From Brachycybe producta (taxonomy: Eukaryota; Arthropoda; Diplopoda; Playtdesmida; Andrognathidae): a DNA stretch of 64,000 nt. Each line of letters starts with the position of its first letter. Position 1 is the stretch's first letter. The position numbers were made by a program, and so were the translations under genes. Below the pieces are notes generated by a model. That model saw nothing but the letters and a program-made list of their open reading frames with translations. It searched no databases and had not been told where the DNA came from. Location: assembly GCA_036925085.1 (NCBI GenBank), contig JAUPFP010000005.1, positions 3,935,383-3,999,382 of the forward strand, in the 5' to 3' direction. Shown here one piece after another: positions 26,201 through 39,000 of the stretch.

Positions 26201-29200
26201 GACACCATGTGAACTCATTAGCAAGGCCAATTTTTTTTAAAAAAACGCAGTTTTTTCTGCAGATTCAGCAAATTCAGCAGATTCAGCAAAGGTTTTTGAT
26301 TTTGTAAGTTCTCTTATTGCTTGTGATGATTGTAGTTATTAAATGCTTCAGACTTTTAATTAACTGTGCTTTTGCTGTATAATATACACTTTTTACTAGC
26401 ATATTTTTCATTTTTTTTTTTGGGGGGGGGGGGGTTATTTTCGATTTGCATAAAACGCACAATTCCTAAAAAAAAACAATTTACACATTTTTTAATTTTT
26501 ATTTGCGTAAAACTTTGGCCTTGCTAATCAATTCATGACAGTCTGCGTAATCTATTTTTAATTAACCTTATCTTCCGATTCATCAGCACGGTTTGATTCG
26601 TCATTTGAATTTCCACAAAATCCAACGCAAACTTTAGTACGGAACCCTTTTGGTGCCACTATCCCGTCAAATCCCAACTCTGAAATTTAAAGAAATAACA
26701 ACAACAATGAAACTTTTAACATTTATCGATTTTCCTTCATTCCAGTTTACCTTCGAAAGAAACATCCATGTCGATGCCACAACATTGAGATTGGAAAATA
26801 TTGAAGTTGTCGCAGCTGGTGTCCTCTTCGAGTCCTCGTTTACGACGATTCAGATGGTTCTTAATGGAACTGTTTTCTCCTTCCAAAACTTCAACAGTTC
26901 TTAGATCGAGAGTTGGATAAGTCTCGTTTTCGAACAACGATAGTTCGGTTTCACCAGAAGACGTTTGTTGATCTTCCATAAAACGAGGAAAGGGAGGTTC
27001 ATTAGCTGCGTGGGTGAAATTAAATGAGAAAAAAGAAAAAAACGAAAACATTAAAAACCCCCTCCCTGCACTTGCTACCACCTGATATTCTAATTTACTA
27101 AGTGTTACAGAATTATTTTTGTATTCATTTACAATACATTTCGAAATGTCTTTACATTAGACGAATGTTTTCCAACCTTTGGTTCATAACTTTTCCTTAC
27201 GTTTGCCATTTCGAATGAATTTTTAAAATAATTTCATTTTTCTTTTCAATTTTTCAATGTTTTTTTTTAGTTTTTAAATTTATATTGTGACTATAACTTA
27301 TTCTTGTTTTTGTTTCGACATGAAAACCTTTCAGAAATAATCAGTGGTACTGTTTAAAATCTTGTGATGGGTTATGTACTGGTTGCTTAGTAAGATGGGG
27401 GGACATTGTAGAGACAGTGATGTGAGGTTGTTGGGGCGGACTGTGAAAAAAGGCCGAATAAAAATTATTTCATACCATAGTCCGTTATATACCAGCTTGA
27501 ATTTTAAATTTGGTGACGGGTATGCCCCTTAAAAAGTTATACTACCACTGTGAATGTTGTGAAAATTGTTCGTAAAAATAAGATTAATTAAAAAGAATGT
27601 CACATTCTAGTGAGTAGTGCTGCACTTTGGACTTAGGTATTTTCAGGTATTTTAAATGGTTTATCATTTTGGATGAAAAGACATGTGGTCCATTTTACAT
27701 GAAAAGTTGAGAACCACTCAATTATACGATGTCACCCAATAGACAAAATGGTTATAATATTCTATAATTGAGACCCTTTGCCATTTTAAATAAACTATGG
27801 TTTTGTAGTAAAACTCTTTGCTCTTGTGCAAAAAAAAACGAGTAAAAAGCATAAAAAAGTTGGAATTTACATGTTTTATGGCATTTTAAAAAGTTTTCAT
27901 GTTATTTTAACATACTTGAGCCGGCTATTAGTTGTTTTAATGTTTGTTGCAGGGGTTGTTTTTGTTGTAACTTCATTAATATTTGTAGTCTCTAATTTGT
28001 AATTTCAATTATTTCTAGCCACTGTTCACTGCTACCAATGTAAACTAATTACTTCCTTTCATCTTTAAAAAGAAATGCATTTTTATTATGCAAATAGTCT
28101 TAAGTAGACATTTTGTACTATGATTAGCGCAAGTTGCAATGACACCAAAAATGCAAATTTTGTTCTATTTCGAGAAAAAACAAATCTGAAGTCTATTCAA
28201 CTAATTCTAGAATTTTAATAAAATCTAAAGGATGAACAAAACTAAAGTTCCTAAGGTAAAGTGCTGCATTTCCCCAAATTAAGACAATTTATACTTGCAA
28301 CAAGCCAACAAAATATTGCCTATTATTACAATTAATTACCTTTTGTGCAGTTCATGTTATGAAGATATTGTGACGGATTCTGAATATTTGCTAAGGCGTC
28401 TTCCAAGACCACTTCCAAACCAAGATTCTTGCTGGAGTTCTCAAGCCAATCTCGTATCGAAGACCCAACATCAAAATCCAACCAACCGGCAAAGTCAGTG
28501 GCTACCATGCGAGAGTCGATTAGTTTCTTCTTTTTGGCTGAAGTGAAAACAGTGAGGAAATATATTTTTAAGTATTGCAGCTATTAAAGAAATGTACTAA
28601 CGTCTTTTGTTTCTTCTCAGAGGACGGACATACTGAAAAACAGATATACGAAGCCGTTCTCCGTGGTCGATTTCTCTGGACTCTTCCTCCTCACTCACTT
28701 CTACGCATTCACTGGACAGAAGACTAATTTTAAATAGTCTTAATTTTGCAGAGGAAACGGTTAGGCTAGTGCTCTGAGCAAGGTGAGGTGAAGGTATGTC
28801 GTAATACATGTGGAACAATCCAGGGTCTTCCCATAGCTCTCGATCAGTGTTACGAGGCAGAGTACCTGTGTATACAATAAAAAACAAGTCTTTATATACT
28901 GTACTTATTTTTGCTTGTCAAGTTTGTGTCTTAACTTTTGCAACACAAAATTACATGCGTACTTTTGAATTTTCATTTTTTGCGTGTCTTGGAATGTGTG
29001 AGTGCTTAATGCCGCGTTTCTATCTGTTGAGTTTTTTAGGCGCTTGAGATTTCAGGGCTTCTGGTATTTGTCAATATTTTTACATGTACACTGTATATAT
29101 GAGCATACTTGATTAATGTTTTACCTCTTTGAGGCTACTAAAAATTTGGGGACTCTAGGCGCAATCTTTGTGAGCCTAGGCCGAAAATTGCCACTGTACT

Positions 29201-32200
29201 TATGTTTGTGTATGTGTGTGTGTTTTCAAATATATCATCCCTCCCGAATGAGCGTGCCTTTGTGGCTATTATATTCTATAGGAGGTCTCTTGGAACCACC
29301 TGCGGTTTTGAAAAAAATTATATTTTTCAAACGAACCTTTTTGGGTAGAAACAATATGAAAAAAATTCAAAGTGTTTGAAAACTACAGTAGAATACCGTT
29401 ATGTTGGTGATAATGCTTAACATTTTTTACCTGTCCCTTTTTCAAATCTTTCACAAACAGATCAGATCTCACTATAGCAATATGTTTCACCATTGACTTC
29501 TTGAGAAATTGTGAATTTGACTGTTCTAATCTGATGGATCTGATTTATTTTGGCTATTTATTGACGTATCTGGAGTCTGAACTGCTTAAGTCCAAATTCT
29601 TTAAATTAGGGTAACGATTAGAATTTAGATCTACAAATTTGAACTGAGACATCTGATCACGGTGGCCCATTTTTAGACGAAGTGAATGACGGATGTAATA
29701 AAATTTGTTCTCAAGCATGGAGGGCCAATTTGGTGACCCTCTCCCCTATTTTTGTAACCTTTTATTAAGGTAAAAGAGGCTATGTAGAATATGTCATATT
29801 TCTGATGAAGCCACTAGTTTTTTTTATAGCAATCATTCCTCAAATTAATTTTTTAAAAAAATTCCAATTTTTATCACCATTTTTTCCTAGATTTTTATCA
29901 CTATTTTCACAACAAAATTTTCTAAAAATTATCACAATTTTTGACAACCCTGATAATAATAATTACTGTAAATACACTACATTTGTTACTAGTTATTATT
30001 ATGAAGAAAAAAAACGATGAACTTGTGAAGTACACTTCACTACAACCCACATTGAATAACTTTTTTTTTACATTCCAGTAGTGCATCACTACATTAGAAG
30101 GGTCTGCTGCACACCATGTATACTTCTACACAACTGTTGACTGTGTTTCCATTTGATTAATGAAGTGTACGTGTTTGTGGTGTCCACATTGCGTGAAATA
30201 CTGTATTAGTAGTTGGTACCTGCTGTGCTACCATACACCACTTGATGCGCTCACTCACTGTGCAAATGAAGTATTAGTAAAGAAGTTTTAAAAAAGAAAG
30301 TTAAAAAAACATACAGAAGTTGTAACGAAAGTTTATGAAGAAAAAAACAGAAAAACAGAAAAGAAAAAAAAAACATAAATGCAACTTAATATTAGTGTTA
30401 GATTTGTATTATTGGCACTACTAAGCAATACATAATTTTGCGCCCCTTTTACCTCAAAAAATACAAAATTATTAAATCTGATCAGGAAACAAGGAATATA
30501 TTTAAGGTATTATAAATAGGGTTCGGATTTTCAGAGGCGTGCTTGGAAAATAATTTGGCCCTGGCATTTCGAAGATACACTGGCAGGGCCGCAACTAGGA
30601 ATTTTGCGCCCGGAGATCATATCAACATTGTCGCCCCATAAACCCCCAAAACTAACTATGTCTATGGTGTACAATGTACACCTATTTCTTAATAGGCCTA
30701 AATTAGGCTCATTGACAGTGAATAAATTAAGAATAAAAATTATTTTTAATTTCTAAATGAAACAAATTTAGACATACATAAAAATGAAATAAACTGAAAC
30801 AAATGCTTACACTTTCAAAGGAACCTTTCGTACCTTAGCATTAGCAAAATCTTCTATAATGGAATCAAATGATAATCTTTCAGCAAATTCGTGCTCAATG
30901 GAAATTATTGCTAGGTTGCTAAGTCTTTCTTGACCCATTGATGAGCGTAAATAACTTTTAATTAGTTTCAATTTGGAAAAAGCACGTTCATTAGAAGCCA
31001 CTGTAACTGGTAAAGTCAAAAATATTCTTAGCCCAGTTTCTATGTTGGGGAAAACAGATTCCAGCTCATTTTTATATAAAACATTCAACATCTCTAATGG
31101 CCCAGTTTCAGCAACTGTTTTATGTTCTAAAAGATGGGAAATCTGACATTTAAAATAATTTGTTTCATTCACAAGTTGGCACATATTAAAATCATAAGGG
31201 TATTTTAATGACAAGTCTTTAGAATGTTTTTCTAAATCAGACTGTGACAATGACTGTAGCTTTGATCCCCATAAAAACCCAAATAATTCTGAGCAATCAC
31301 GAATTTGTTGAAATCGTCTCGTTACTTGTGATACCAAATTATCTAACAATTCATTGAAAAATTCAATTTCAAATCTTTGTAAAACAGTCATTTCTGTATC
31401 TTCTGACAGTTCACTGGTCCGTTTTCTTTTTTTATTTTTAGTCGATCTCACATTTGAGAATCCATTCTCATAATCAATATCACAGCACTCTGCAACTTCT
31501 AAGGCATCCTCGTAACATTTCCTGAACCCATTTATCCGAAATTCGTTCATCCAGCTTAGCAGACCAGCTAGAAGTTTCTCAGCTTTTTCAATGTCAACAC
31601 CACTTGCTTGAAATGCAAGGTTACACAATTGAATTTTTGATAGCAAAGCATCCCATATTGTTAGTGACAATAAAAATTTAAATGACATCAAAGTGTTTAA
31701 CAAAGAAACAGCACTAGCAACAGTCTCGGAATTAAACATTGAATTATTTTCAATCATCTCATTTACTGTTTCTAAAATAATGCAATACTGTGATTTTAAT
31801 GCATTAACAGCTTCATGTCTAGCTGCCCAACGTGTTGAACTGTGACCTTTCAATGTAATTTTAACTCTTTCTTTTAAAAAAGCCCATCTAACAGTTGAAC
31901 CAGAGAAAAACAAAAAAATATTTTGTATTTGACCAAGTGCTAATTTTGCTGATGGGACCCTTTCTGCAGCATTAACACCCACTAGATTTAATGAATGAGC
32001 AGCACACGGTATGTAATCAGCAAAAGGACTTTCATCAGTGATCCATTTTTGCACACCATTATAAGTACCGGACATATTACTTCCATTGTCATATCCCTGC
32101 CCTCGGCAATCTTTCATGCTTAACCCATCTAGTTTCATTTTTTCAATAATAACTTTGGACAACCCTAGCCCGGTCTTTTCTGTTGTTGTAATAAAATCTA

Positions 32201-35200
32201 TGAAATTTTCTTCTATTAAACAACCACTCTTCAAACAAGATACACTTCTAAGAACTTGACTGATCTGTTCAGAATGGGACACATCAGGCGTTGAGTCAAA
32301 CATTATAGAAAAATATTTTCGCTTTTGTATTACATTCAAAATACTTTTTCGCATAGACTGTCCACACAGTGAAATAAATTCATTTTGAATTTTCCAAGAA
32401 AAATAATTAGTTTTACATTTCTTTAAACGTGAAACATGCTTACTTAAAGCAGGATCATATTTACTCAGCAATTTCATTAGTCCCAAAAAATTGCCGCAAT
32501 TTCTATCTGAAATGTTTGACGAACTCCCCCGAAAAGCCAAATTGCTTTTAGCCAAAAATAAAACTGCATCCAATATCCCTTTCAAAACCTTGCGCCAGTG
32601 ATCTATTTCAGACAAATTTTCTCTCTCATTAACTTCACAAATGGAATTTCCTTTTTTAAGATTCAACAAATAAACTTTCCATTTGGTCATACAGTTAATA
32701 TGTGAAGCACTCTCTTCATGTCTTTCGATTGCTCTACCTTTGTTCTTAAAGTCTACGAACCCTTCATTACCTTCCCCATAGTTTTTCCATGGCGTGCATA
32801 TGGAAGAATCGGAAAAGAGGCAACATGAAAAACATAACAAACTATTGCTTTTGTCACTGAATACCATCCATTCTCTTGTATAACTCTCGCCATTTGATTT
32901 AGTTCCAGTAAAAAAACTTGAGTTGAATGAATAAGTATCTCTTTCTGGATAGGCTTTCTTCATGTTTTGTGTTGGCCCTTTGAGAAGAATGATACTTCGT
33001 GCTGCCTGACTTAAACATTTAGGCCAATCACTAGGATCAGCATAATTAAAAGCCACTGAAAATGTACAGTTTATAAAGTTCATTAATATTAGTTTCAATT
33101 TGCAATTTGTAATTAGTGTGTCTGTATTTTGATGGTTACCTGAATTGTTGAATTTTTCACATGTTTCAATTTCTTCTGCTGTAACTACTGTTTCGATTCC
33201 TTTTGATGCTTCAGTTTCATGTTTAAAATTACATGGTTTCTTGAAAAACTTCTTTGCCTGAGTAGCTAATTTCAGTGTTGCAGCAATATTTTCTGTTTTC
33301 TTTTTTCTTATAGCTGCTCCACTTAACTTTTTGCCCATCCTTTTCAATTTACTACAAGACTAGTACAAGTCACAATGAATACTCAGTTTACAGTTAAGGT
33401 CCCCAGATGAAAGGGGAATCTTTCATGCTATAGAGAAAATTAGGGGACCGTCCCCTAATTTTCTCTATAGCATGAAAGATTCGAAGGTCATGACTCATTT
33501 ATTCTTTGTAACAAAAATTTAAGGGTTGGTCCTGACTCCTTAACATCCTGTTACTCTCAACTTTGCTATTCAAAGTTGAAACAACAGGAATATAGTGACA
33601 CCATCTTATTATAATTAGACATTAATACCATTATTTTCATTAAAAAATTAAATTTTTTAAAAAATTAAAAATTTATTTCTAAACTTTTGGCGCCCCCTTT
33701 TAGTCGGCGCCCGGAGATTAGCTTTCCTCTGTCCTCCTCGTCGTTGCGCCACTGTACACTGGCCCAGCATTAGAATTTCTTTTGCCATGGCCTTTTATCA
33801 CGTCAGACCAAGTAACAAACCGATAAGAAATTGAAAAGGACGTGGCATGTGACATCAGACCAAGTAACAAACCAATTAGAAATTAATGACGCTCATAAAA
33901 GGGCGGGGCAAAATAAATTCGAATGCTGGCACAATTGCCTGTATACATAACTGATTGAAAACAGTTGTTTCACATACACCCACATACACACAGTAACTGT
34001 GTAGGCGGGTGTTTGTTGTCATTGTGTCACAGTTGTATGAAGACAAATAACCCACTATTTTTTAATTTTATACTGGATTGAAAATATTTTTTGAAAAAAA
34101 ACCGGCCCTATGCCCGATGGCCAACGCGCCTTTGCGGATTTTCATGCAATATCAAGCAAAATGTTTCTCAATCTGTGGCTCAAGAACCAATTGCGAAGTA
34201 ACAAACCCAGTTTAGATCAACCAACAATTATGTTTTTGTTTTTTTTTCAAACAAAAACACTTGGTTAGAGGCTAGAATTATATAGTTGACAACTAACTGA
34301 TAGTAACCAGACAGCTAGGCTCTAACCAGTCTTTTTGATTAGAAAAAGCCTAAGTGCATCATTAGAGCAATGATGATGATAATTACTTCACAATTGGCAC
34401 TTGGGCCACAGATTGAAAAAAAAAATTTGCTTTATTTTGCATGAATATCCGAACCCTAATTATAAATATGCTTATTATTTTATTTTAAAATTAAAGTTCA
34501 CTGATGTCCAGCCATGGAAAAAATGAATAGCAACCACGTTACAATTTAACTTCATCAATTGCTGTCAATATTTCATTGAAATATTTATTGAAATAAAAAG
34601 TACATATATTTTAGAACATCTTTCTGTAGTCACAATTTTTTATCAACTCAAAACTACACAGATACAGTAGTCTCAATTATTCGAGGTACCGTGTTATCCG
34701 AGCTAGTCTTTTTTTTGTGTGTCAAGTCAATTTAACTACTCGGATTATGGTTGCTTACACAAAGTTGTAATGTATTTTTTACATAAAGACAAAGTGATAG
34801 TTTAAAGCAAGCATGTCAAACTCAACGGGTAACACTGGCCAAATAAACAAGGTCTAAGTTTATGTGTTCTGCAAAAAAAAAAAAAAAAAAACTTTAATTT
34901 CTGTAGAAACGTAGGTTTATTTCTAAAAGTATAGACTTATAAAAAAGAACAAGGACAACAGTAATATTAATGTTTTCTTCCTGTGACACTTGGCATCACT
35001 TCTCTGCTACAATCTTTTCTACTTCAGGGGAAAATGTTGTTCGCAGTGATTACTTTCAAAACTGACCCAAGGTGAATGTCAGGAATCCTGGATCCGACAG
35101 GGGCTGGGCCGCAAAGATATTCGTTGTGGGCCGCGAGCTTGACATGCTTGGTTTAAAGTGTTGTTTACGTTCGTATGTATGAGTGCAATGAAAAGGAGGC

Positions 35201-35960
35201 TATGTAGTAGTAATAATCCATGTCAACCGGATTTGACCGTATCCGAGCTGGTCTTGGTCCACGTTAGCTCGGATAATCGAGACTCTACTGTACTTAGTTT
35301 TGCATTGTTTTTAGAAATTTTGTTGTAATATAATGGCAACAATCCAGACATTCATTTCGTGTTGATAAAAAATAGATTTTTTTCTATATAAATTTTAATT
35401 AATAATTTTAAAAAAAAATATTGGGATAAAATTGACATTTTTTTTACATGAAGATGTTCCTACTTTTCGATTTCAATAAAGATAAATCGACGATATTGAA
35501 ACCCTTCTTACATGTCGGATAAAAGCTTTGAACGCGTTCAGCTGAGATATCGTCCGGTTCCGTTGCCTGCGTATGTGTTTGTAGTATTTCAAACAAATGT
35601 GCCATGCGTCGACGTTCGTTATCACTGATGTGAGAAGTTGTTACATTTGGTTTTCTTTGAAGACCGAGAAGATCGTTGATACGGTTTTGAATTATGAAAA
35701 GTCGTTGTTGTTTTTTCCTAAATAAAAATAAAATAAAATAAAATTTTAGAATTATATTTTGTAACTAGTGGGGAGTAACCCGTTTAGTCTAGTTTAATTT
35801 TGCTACTACAATTATTTAACTATTTTATTCAAATATTTCATTTTATTCAAATACTTCATAAGCACCTTACTATTGGTTCTTGGATCGGGAGAGCGCAACA
35901 TGAGAAAAAAGCTCGGTTCATTTAAATTTCAATAAATATCGACGTGCCTAAACGTTTTTG

Positions 35961-36043
<83 letters not shown>

Positions 36044-39000
36044 ATATGTATGGCATAACCTAGTGGGATAACCCGTCATAAATGACGGGAATTCACAGGC
36101 AATTGTGCGCATGCGTGTCGTTTGTTCCTTTTTTACTTCTTTCATTTCAATTTCAGTCACCCCTACCCCTGTTTTCCTCCCTCCACGTTTCTCTCTCTCC
36201 CTCTACACTTTCCAACCTTTTCCCCTCTCCAATTTAATATCATGGGGTTCTTGAATGGGGCGTGTGCAACATATAGTTGACCTTGAGAAAAAAAAGCCGT
36301 TCATTTCTTCAAATTTATATAAATTCCGACGTGCTTCATAATATATATTAATAATATATATTATATATATATTATGCCAGGTCTGTGTGCGTGTGTATCT
36401 GTCTGTGATAACGCTGTACAAACCTTGAAGCACGTCGGAATTTATATAAATTTGAATAAATGAACGGCTTTTTTTTTTCTCAAGGTCAACAATATGTTGC
36501 ACACTCCCCATCCAAGAACCCCATGATATTAAATTGGAAAGTGTAGAGTGGGGGAGAGAGAGAAACGTGGAGGGGGAAAAAGTGGGAGGGGTGACTGAAA
36601 TTGAAATGAAAGAGTAAAAAAAGAACAAACGACGCGCATGCGCACAATTGCCCGTGAATTTTGCTCCCGTCATTTATGACGGGTTACCCCACTAGTATAA
36701 AATAATTTACAAATTGCACATACACTACTTTTTAATACATTTGTGACTAATTGGCTTCGTTCACACCATGTGGTAATGCAGCCTCAATGCAAGGTCGCTT
36801 TCTATACTGCGCCTGTGAATTTACAGTATTTGCAATGGTGTATTGTGTACAATGAATTCACAGGAATAAAAAAACAAGCTTATATTGCTGCGTGTGTGCA
36901 AAAGGCCATAGTCATTTTGTGAGCGTGAGTTTTCTCCACTGTAGGTTATGCAAGCTACATTATATGCAGTGGCTTAAAATCATAAGAGCCAAACAAGACA
37001 ACATGTTTTTTTTAAACAAACAAAAAAATAATTTAAAAAAAAAATACTTAAATAAATTTACTAATTAAACTCATACTTACGCAACTTAATTATATTTTAA
37101 TTCATTCATTCTTTCAACGTTCAAGTACAGAAGTACAGGCTGTGATACTTAAGTGCTACACACTTAATATTTTCGTTTCTTGGAAGACGCATACTTTTCC
37201 ATATAAAAGGTGACTACAATGTTTTGTTACCATTTGTAGAAATTGTTACACACTGCTTTGTATTACCCATATAACTGCAGTATTCTTTTAACATTATTAC
37301 TGTTATTTTTTAAATTTTAATTTTATATTTAACATGATTTGAGTAATTTTAATTGTCTAGTTCAAGTGGAACCAATGGATTAATAATTGTGTTGGATCGT
37401 TTTTTTTTGTTTCAATTCAGTTCAACTCAATACACTTGCAATCAGCTTAAAAGCCATGTGGGCGATGTGGCACGGGTGGGGAAGAATTGCTCCCGATCAC
37501 AAATGATTGTCATTCAGGTAAAACAAGACATCATTGTTAAATTGAAATCGTCCTACCAGAAAACTATCAACTGGAAGAGAATTCCATAGTCTAATAAAGT
37601 AATAACATTTGGGAAAATCGGGAAAATCTTGACAGAGAGGAATTCTTTCCTATCTTCAGTGGAACATTATCTACAGAATTCGATTAAATGTCCTGATTAA
37701 TAGCAGCAAGTCTCCCTTTCACTGCAATTTTTCAACGGTTTAGTAGGTCTGCTGTTGCATGCATTTTTGCAAAGTGTTTCTAGACACATGAATAAAACAA
37801 AGCGAACATTATGCTCCTGAGCATGAACACAGAGCAAAAGGTAAATGCTTCAGAGCTCATTGGTCACAGTAGGAACATTTGTTCCTTTAGCTGGCCGAGC
37901 AGTGGTCCTTATAGGCGCCGGTGGGCCAAAGATTCACTTTGATACACTGTTGAATAGTGCACCTATAATATGCGTTTGTTAAAAGATGTGTATTTCGAAA
38001 ACTAACATTTACGCTTTCGTAATTTAAGCTAGTTGTTCAACAACATAATAAAATATGTTTTTGAATAAACAAGCCTCTCGAAATTAGTGCTGGGATGTTC
38101 TCGAAACTGCGAGGCTCCCAGAAGCCTCTCTAAACTAAAAGGTCCCCGGGAGCCTGTTAAAAACTTAAAACACCAAAGCTCCTGGAGGTTTTCAAAACTA
38201 AGAGGCCTTCTCCTCTTATAAGCAGATCGAAACTGTGAAGTCCTCATAATAAACTTCTCAAAAATAGGTGGCCCTCGAGAGCCGTCTCTCGTAACTGTAA
38301 AATGTAAATTTGCGTTTGCTAAAATTAAACAGCTCTATACATAAATTTCAAACGTATTTACATGTTTGATTCTACGCTGGAAAAAAAGGTTGCTAAATTG
38401 TGTGGCTCTCTTCGCCCGCCACTAGAGAAAAATATTGGATGTGCGTTTGCGTTGTCTTATAAGCATTTTGCACTTGTTTGTGTAAAACAAGTACAATCAC
38501 AGTTCAGTTCTGCACGATACGAGCACTTTTCAAATATTTTCACTTTGCCCACTTTGTACAGTTTTCAAAGTGAAAAATTAAGTTACAAATATGCACAGCA
38601 TCGTGTGGAACCGATCCATTGAAACGAACACACATGTTTTTGTGTCTGTTTGTGTCTATGTGTGGTGCTGTTTTTTTTTTCTGTTTTTGTCTCTTATTTA
38701 TTTTTGCCTTTTTTTTTTTCTTCTCCAGACCTCCACTTCCGGAAGTCTGAAAAAAAATGAAATATTTAAAAGAAAACACATATGTATTTTGTCTTCAACA
38801 GTTTAATTATCTATTAAATGTTTTTTTCTGCCCTTCTCTGTCTGTGTTTGTATGTTTTACCATTTTACGTATTTATGATTCTACTTCAAATTACACATTT
38901 TTTTCTCCATTTTTTGTTTCTTCCATTCAGAGGCATGCTTAGAAAATAATTTGGCCCTGGTTTTTTAAAGATATACCGGCCCACATTTTCTTACCTCATC

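Larger units (their letters stand above)
23338..26566 (-). other. Last intron of the TGF-beta gene
   Basis: This is a phase-0 intron of 3.2 kb that contains two miniature elements (24500-24757 and 25530-26192). The region coding for the wrist helix of the ligand would fall at this junction. I saw no conserved short exon inside it, but a very small one could be missed by eye. Confidence 0.6.
30584..33754 (-). mobile_element. Innermost element: full-length 3171-bp hAT transposon
   Basis: Both borders are exact. The 8-bp target duplication is TACACTGG (30576-30583 and 33755-33762). The termini are CAGGGCCGCAACTAGG and, inverted, CAGTGGCGCAACGACGAGG, and a second shared block GCGCCCGGAGAT lies just inside each end. 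It encodes one uninterrupted transposase on the minus strand. An intact frame and perfect duplication suggest recent insertion. It sits in a TGF-beta gene intron in the gene's own orientation. Confidence 0.95.
30532..34134. mobile_element. Middle element of the nest: ~424-bp hAT-type miniature element, interrupted
   Basis: The ends are CAGAGGCGTGCTTGG and, inverted, CAAAGGCGCGTTGGCC. The exact 8-bp duplication CGGATTTT flanks it at 30524-30531 and 34135-34142, and this duplicates sequence of the outer element. After removing the autonomous hAT and its duplicated target it is 424 bp. The uninterrupted relative at 38928-39347 is 420 bp. Confidence 0.8.
30518..34459. mobile_element. Outermost element of the nest: hAT-type miniature element split by later insertions
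   Basis: The left piece 30518-30531 (AGGGTTCGGATTTT) and the right piece 34135-34459 together make one copy of the family seen intact at 39930-40242 and 41991-42308. The right end is CCGAACCCTAA. The flanks ATTATAAAT at 30509-30517 and 34459-34467 read as a duplicated target. Without the insertions the element is about 330 bp, close to its relatives. Terminal arms contain TGCAATATCAA and GTTACTTC-type words. Confidence 0.75.
28866..35463 (-). other. Intron 2 of the TGF-beta gene, packed with transposons
   Basis: About 6.6 kb between two propeptide exons (phase 1). It contains the three-level nest at 30518-34459 and the pogo/hAT pair at 34665-35290. The remainder, 28866-30517, is AT-rich without recognisable features. 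Confidence 0.7.

Noticed and set aside
35948..36160. Frame with a long Tyr-Ile repeat
   Set aside because: It is a translation of the (TA)n microsatellite.
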